DNA from: Burkholderia sp. WAC0059
GTDB lineage: Bacteria; Pseudomonadota; Gammaproteobacteria; Burkholderiales; Burkholderiaceae
Assembly: GCF_002870125.1 (NCBI RefSeq)
Contig: NZ_PNEO01000016.1
Location: 62,001 to 126,000 of the forward strand
Reading direction: 5' to 3'
Length of the DNA: 64,000 nt
The notes under the pieces were generated by a model. It was not told where the DNA came from. It saw nothing but the letters and a program-made list of their open reading frames with translations, and ran no database searches. The translations under genes were made by a program, and so were the position numbers. Shown here in pieces: positions 61,320 to 64,000 of this stretch (its first letter is position 1; each line of letters starts with the position of its first letter).

Positions 61320-61930
61320 GCGTTCCTCGCGGGTTGCAGCAGGTCGAAGGTGGTTTCGGCATCGGGCGAGACGACGAGATCGACGCCGTCGAACAGGCAT
61401 AGATGCACGCGCACGCCGTCGCCGGCGGCGATGGTCTGTTCGAGCGCGAGGTGGCCGCCGTGCTGGAGGCCGTGCTCGTCGACGAAGCCGCCGTGAGCGT
61501 GCAGGATGCGCGAGCCGTCGGCGCGGTGGCCGACGTTGATGGCCGCGCCGATCAGCGTGCTCTCGCCGGCGCAGACGATCGGCGGTCCGTACACGTAGGG
61601 CTTCACGCCCTGCGCGGCATGCACCATCACGTGATATTGGACCTGGCTGAAGGCGCCGCCGACGAGCCGGCCGCAGCCCGCGTACGGCGGCCAGCCGTCG
61701 AGCAGCGCGTGCAGCGCGGCGCCGACGTTCGCGCCAGGCGGCAGCGCGATGCGCAGCTCGCGCGTGCGGCCCGGCGTGACGGCATCGAGAATGCGCGGCG
61801 CGGCGGCGCGGCCCGGATGGGCGAACGGGCGCGCGGGATCGGTAGACCCCGCGGTTGACCTCGCGGTCGACGCCGGACGCCGCCGCGCTCGTGCCGCGGT
61901 TGCCTCCGGTCGGGATGTCGTTCGAAGCAT
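61316..61930 (-). CDS. PPC/DUF296-domain protein (first of a tandem pair)
   Basis: A 204-residue protein. Residues 1-55 are basic and probably disordered (ATAARARRRPASTARSTAG). The rest is a PPC/DUF296 domain with RELRIALPPGANVGAALHALL, GGAFSQVQYHVM and the family hallmark LHAHGGFVDEHGLQHGGHLAL near residues 153-173. GGAGAACC lies just before ATG 61930. It is the first gene of a two-gene unit with a diverged second copy and lies next to a LysR gene on the same strand. Confidence 0.65.
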   Translation of the reverse strand: MLRTTSRPEATAARARRRPASTARSTAGSTDPARPFAHPGRAAAPRILDAVTPGRTRELRIALPPGANVGAALHALLDGWPPYAGCGRLVGGAFSQVQYHVMVHAAQGVKPYVYGPPIVCAGESTLIGAAINVGHRADGSRILHAHGGFVDEHGLQHGGHLALEQTIAAGDGVRVHLCLFDGVDLVVSPDAETTFDLLQPARNA

Positions 61931-62147
61931 GGTGGGTTCTCCGCTGAAAGCCCGGGTAGGGCGAGACCCGTCATGCAAGATCGGTGCCGATGCCGGCCCG
62001 GTTCGGGCGATCGCCGCGCTGAGCGGGCGATCCGGCCATTCGGTGAATCGGTCCGGCGTGTGCCGGCACGCGCGATATGCAACACCTGTCGCGTGCCGAT
62101 GCGACAGGTGTCGCATGCCGGGAGGTTTCAAGCGGCGTCGCGCGCGG

Positions 62148-63047
62148 TCACGCGCCGGGCGCGAGTTCGGCCGCGCTACGCTGCGCGAGCTCGACGAAGG
62201 TCTGGATGCAGGGGTTGCGGTTGAGGCGGTTCCAGGTGACGTTCACCTCGACGAACGGCGGCTCGACGAGCGGCCGGAACTTCACGCGCAGCGGGCGGGC
62301 CGTTTTCATCGACCGGTGCACGAGCGCGACGCCGAGCCCCTGGCCGACGAGATTGACGATCGTCTGCTGATAGTTGGTCTCGAGGCGAATCTTCGGCGTG
62401 AATCCGCACCGCTGGCAGTGCGAGACGATCGAGTCGTAGATGTACGGCGCCGCCTGGCGCGGCGATATCAGGAACGACTCGTTGCGCAGTTCGGCCGCGT
62501 CGATCGCGCCGCTGCGCCGCGCCAGCGCGTGTTCCGCGGGCAGCGCGACCACCAGCGGCTCGCGGAACACCGTGCGCGTTTCGAGCCCTTCGGCGTCTTC
62601 CGGCGGATACATGATCGCGACGTCCGTGTTGCCTTCACGGACGGCCTGGGTCAGCAGGCGCGGAATCGACTCGGTCAGGTGGACGTCCACGCCGGGAAAT
62701 TCGGACGTGTAGGCGCGCGTGATGGGCGGCAGCACGCTGTACGCCGTGGCGAACATGAAGCCGACGGAAAGCGAGCCGCTGTGGCCGAGGCTCGCGGTCA
62801 ACGCGTTGCGTCTTGCCCGCTCGACCGACGCGAGAATTTCCCGGGCATCGAGCAGGAAACGCTCGCCCGCGGCCGAGAGCCGGACGCTGCGCCGCGTGCG
62901 ATGGAGCAGCACGACGCCGAGCTCTTCCTCGAGCAGCGCGATCTGCCTCGACAGCGGCGGCTGCGAGATGTGCAGGCGCTCGGCCGCGCGGGCGAAGTGC
63001 AGCGTTTCGGCCAGCACGACGAAGTAGTGCAGATGCCTGAGTTCCAT
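62148..63047 (-). CDS. LysR-family transcriptional regulator
   Basis: A 299-residue LysR regulator. The HTH region is MELRHLHYFVVLAETLHFARAAERLHISQPPLSRQIALLEEELG (residues 1-44, cited in outline), of the type seen in BenM/CatM relatives. The effector domain contains GSLSVGFMFATAYSVLPPITRAY and VREGNTDVAIMYPPED. It precedes the PPC pair by about 215 bp in the same direction and is divergent from the sigma-54 activator gene. A palindrome just upstream of its start suggests self-control. Confidence 0.87.
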   Translation of the reverse strand: MELRHLHYFVVLAETLHFARAAERLHISQPPLSRQIALLEEELGVVLLHRTRRSVRLSAAGERFLLDAREILASVERARRNALTASLGHSGSLSVGFMFATAYSVLPPITRAYTSEFPGVDVHLTESIPRLLTQAVREGNTDVAIMYPPEDAEGLETRTVFREPLVVALPAEHALARRSGAIDAAELRNESFLISPRQAAPYIYDSIVSHCQRCGFTPKIRLETNYQQTIVNLVGQGLGVALVHRSMKTARPLRVKFRPLVEPPFVEVNVTWNRLNRNPCIQTFVELAQRSAAELAPGA

Positions 63048-63053
63048 ACACTC

Positions 63054-63068
63054 ATACCTGAAAGGTAT
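63054..63068. promoter_or_regulatory. Palindrome ATACCT-GAA-AGGTAT upstream of the LysR gene
   Basis: Perfect 6-base arms around three bases, containing the T-N11-A pattern of LysR sites. It overlaps the ribosome-binding region of the LysR gene, seven bases before its start codon, so it could mediate autorepression. Confidence 0.5.
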
Positions 63069-63171
63069 TACAGGGTGGTGATTATTGTATTGGAAAATAT
63101 TAATGGATCGACCTAATCTGGACTGACAACGACGCATCGTGCCGGCCACAAGCTGCGCGACGGTGCGCCCG

Positions 63172-64000
63172 ATGAGAGAAAACCGGCCGGCGACAGACGG
63201 GTTGGCCGATCCAAGAACGGAGACATTCGTGAGCGCTCAAAAAGCAGCCCACTGCGTCCACGCCTGGCAAAGCGGGAGCGACCTTGCCTCCCGGCTGGAC
63301 GAACAAGGAGACATGGACGGCACGATGCGCGAAGTACTCGCGCGCGGCAGGCGTTTCGTCGAGCGCGGCCTGCCCGTGCTGATACTCGGCGAGACCGGCA
63401 CGGGCAAGGAGTTGCTCGCCCGTGCGCTGCATGCGTACGGCTCGCGACCGCAGGCGCCGCTCGTCACGCTCAATTGCGCGTCGATTCCCGAGACGCTGAT
63501 CGAAAGCGAACTGTTCGGCTATGCGCGCGGCGCGTTTTCCGGCGCGCTGGCGACGGGCATGAAAGGCAAGCTGCAGGGCGCGCACGGCGGCACGCTGCTC
63601 CTCGACGAAATCGGCGACATGCCCGCGGCCCAGCAGGCGCGGCTGCTGCGCGCGCTGTCCGAGCGCGAGGTGACGCCGCTCGGCGCGACGAAGCCGGTTC
63701 CCCTCGATTTCCAACTGATCTGTGCGACGCACCAGAATCTCGACGCGCTCGTGGAAACCGGCGCGTTTCGCGCCGATCTCTACTACCGGATCGCGGTCGG
63801 CGTGCTGCGGCTGCCGCCGTTGCGCGAACGCGGCGACCTGGGCGCGCTCGTCGAGCGGATCGCCTTCGAGGAAGCCGGGCACGCGATGACGCTCTCGCCC
63901 GACGCCTGGGCCAGCCTGCTGGCCTGCCCGTGGCCCGGCAACATTCGCCAGCTCCGTGCTGCGCTGCGTTATGCGTGCGCCGTGGCGCGCGGCGCGCGCG
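63172..64000 (+). CDS. Sigma-54-dependent activator, AAA+ domain, partial at window end
   Basis: An open frame runs off the right edge. Starts are possible at ATG 63172 or at GTG 63229, the latter with CGGAGA seven bases upstream. The sigma-54 activator domain is unmistakable: Walker A GETGTGKE, the sigma-contact loop GAFSGA (usual GAFTGA), Walker B GGTLLLDEIGDMP, and FRADLYYRI and WPGNIRQL. Only about 30-50 residues precede the AAA+ domain, so no sensory domain (PAS, GAF, receiver) is visible. The DNA-binding end lies beyond the window. Confidence 0.85.
   Translation, partial: MRENRPATDGLADPRTETFVSAQKAAHCVHAWQSGSDLASRLDEQGDMDGTMREVLARGRRFVERGLPVLILGETGTGKELLARALHAYGSRPQAPLVTLNCASIPETLIESELFGYARGAFSGALATGMKGKLQGAHGGTLLLDEIGDMPAAQQARLLRALSEREVTPLGATKPVPLDFQLICATHQNLDALVETGAFRADLYYRIAVGVLRLPPLRERGDLGALVERIAFEEAGHAMTLSPDAWASLLACPWPGNIRQLRAALRYACAVARGAR

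Noticed and set aside
1..64000. CRISPR arrays, insertion sequences, prophage or integration sites
   Set aside because: No regularly spaced repeats, transposase, integrase or target-site duplications were seen; neither tRNA gene is followed by a duplicated 3' end.

Overview
The window is ordinary, densely packed chromosome from a high-GC beta-proteobacterium, most likely Burkholderiaceae (Burkholderia/Paraburkholderia/Pandoraea-like). This rests on GC-rich codon use, the ribBA-like/ribH/nusB/aminotransferase block, the HemN, UbiD, RsuA and YggT homologues, many LysR and RND genes, and two dispersed single tRNA genes. I see no phage, insertion sequence, integron or CRISPR array. Species cannot be fixed from the sequence alone.

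Layout. 0-11 kb: GNAT acetyltransferase and argD (minus strand) behind a leader that looks like an arginine attenuator; a ferredoxin-reductase fusion; an SDR protein; RsuA; PoxB; an asparaginase; an MFS exporter; a flavin-reductase-like protein. 11-21 kb: tRNA-Leu(CAA), hemN, a YkgJ protein, a DUF1439-like lipoprotein, trmB, a complete polar amino-acid ABC operon (binding protein, two permeases, ATPase), a cupin, tRNA-Gly(CCC) and selU/mnmH. 21-31 kb: a chemoreceptor, several small proteins, YggT, a LysE exporter, ubiD, a likely small RNA or terminated leader, a lytic transglycosylase and an aminotransferase. 31-43 kb: nusB, ribH, a RibB with a dead GTP-cyclohydrolase half, cytochrome c, a two-component system, and a convergent tripartite RND pump. 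43-50 kb: an orphan amino-acid binding protein, a LysE exporter, sulfate uptake genes (sbp-cysT-cysW without cysA), a DnaJ-like protein and an MFS exporter. 50-64 kb: a beta-propeller lipoprotein; a hydroxyproline cluster (dehydratase, binding protein, GntR regulator, divergent imine reductase); LysR; an esterase; an EamA transporter broken by a nonsense codon; a DUF3300 lipoprotein; two tandem PPC/DUF296 proteins next to a LysR gene; and the start of a sigma-54 activator running off the end.

How genes work together. The clearest systems are: (1) argD control by a short Arg-rich peptide plus terminator; (2) trans-3-hydroxy-L-proline use, where a Cys/Thr proline-racemase-family dehydratase would make pyrroline-2-carboxylate and the ornithine-cyclodeaminase-family enzyme would reduce it to proline, with near-identical operator-like sequences between the divergent genes; (3) a riboflavin/NusB operon with overlapping genes; (4) a two-component system facing an RND pump tail-to-tail with overlapping 3' ends; (5) a sulfate importer missing its ATPase gene. 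Assignments are by reading protein motifs and general family knowledge; no database search was run.
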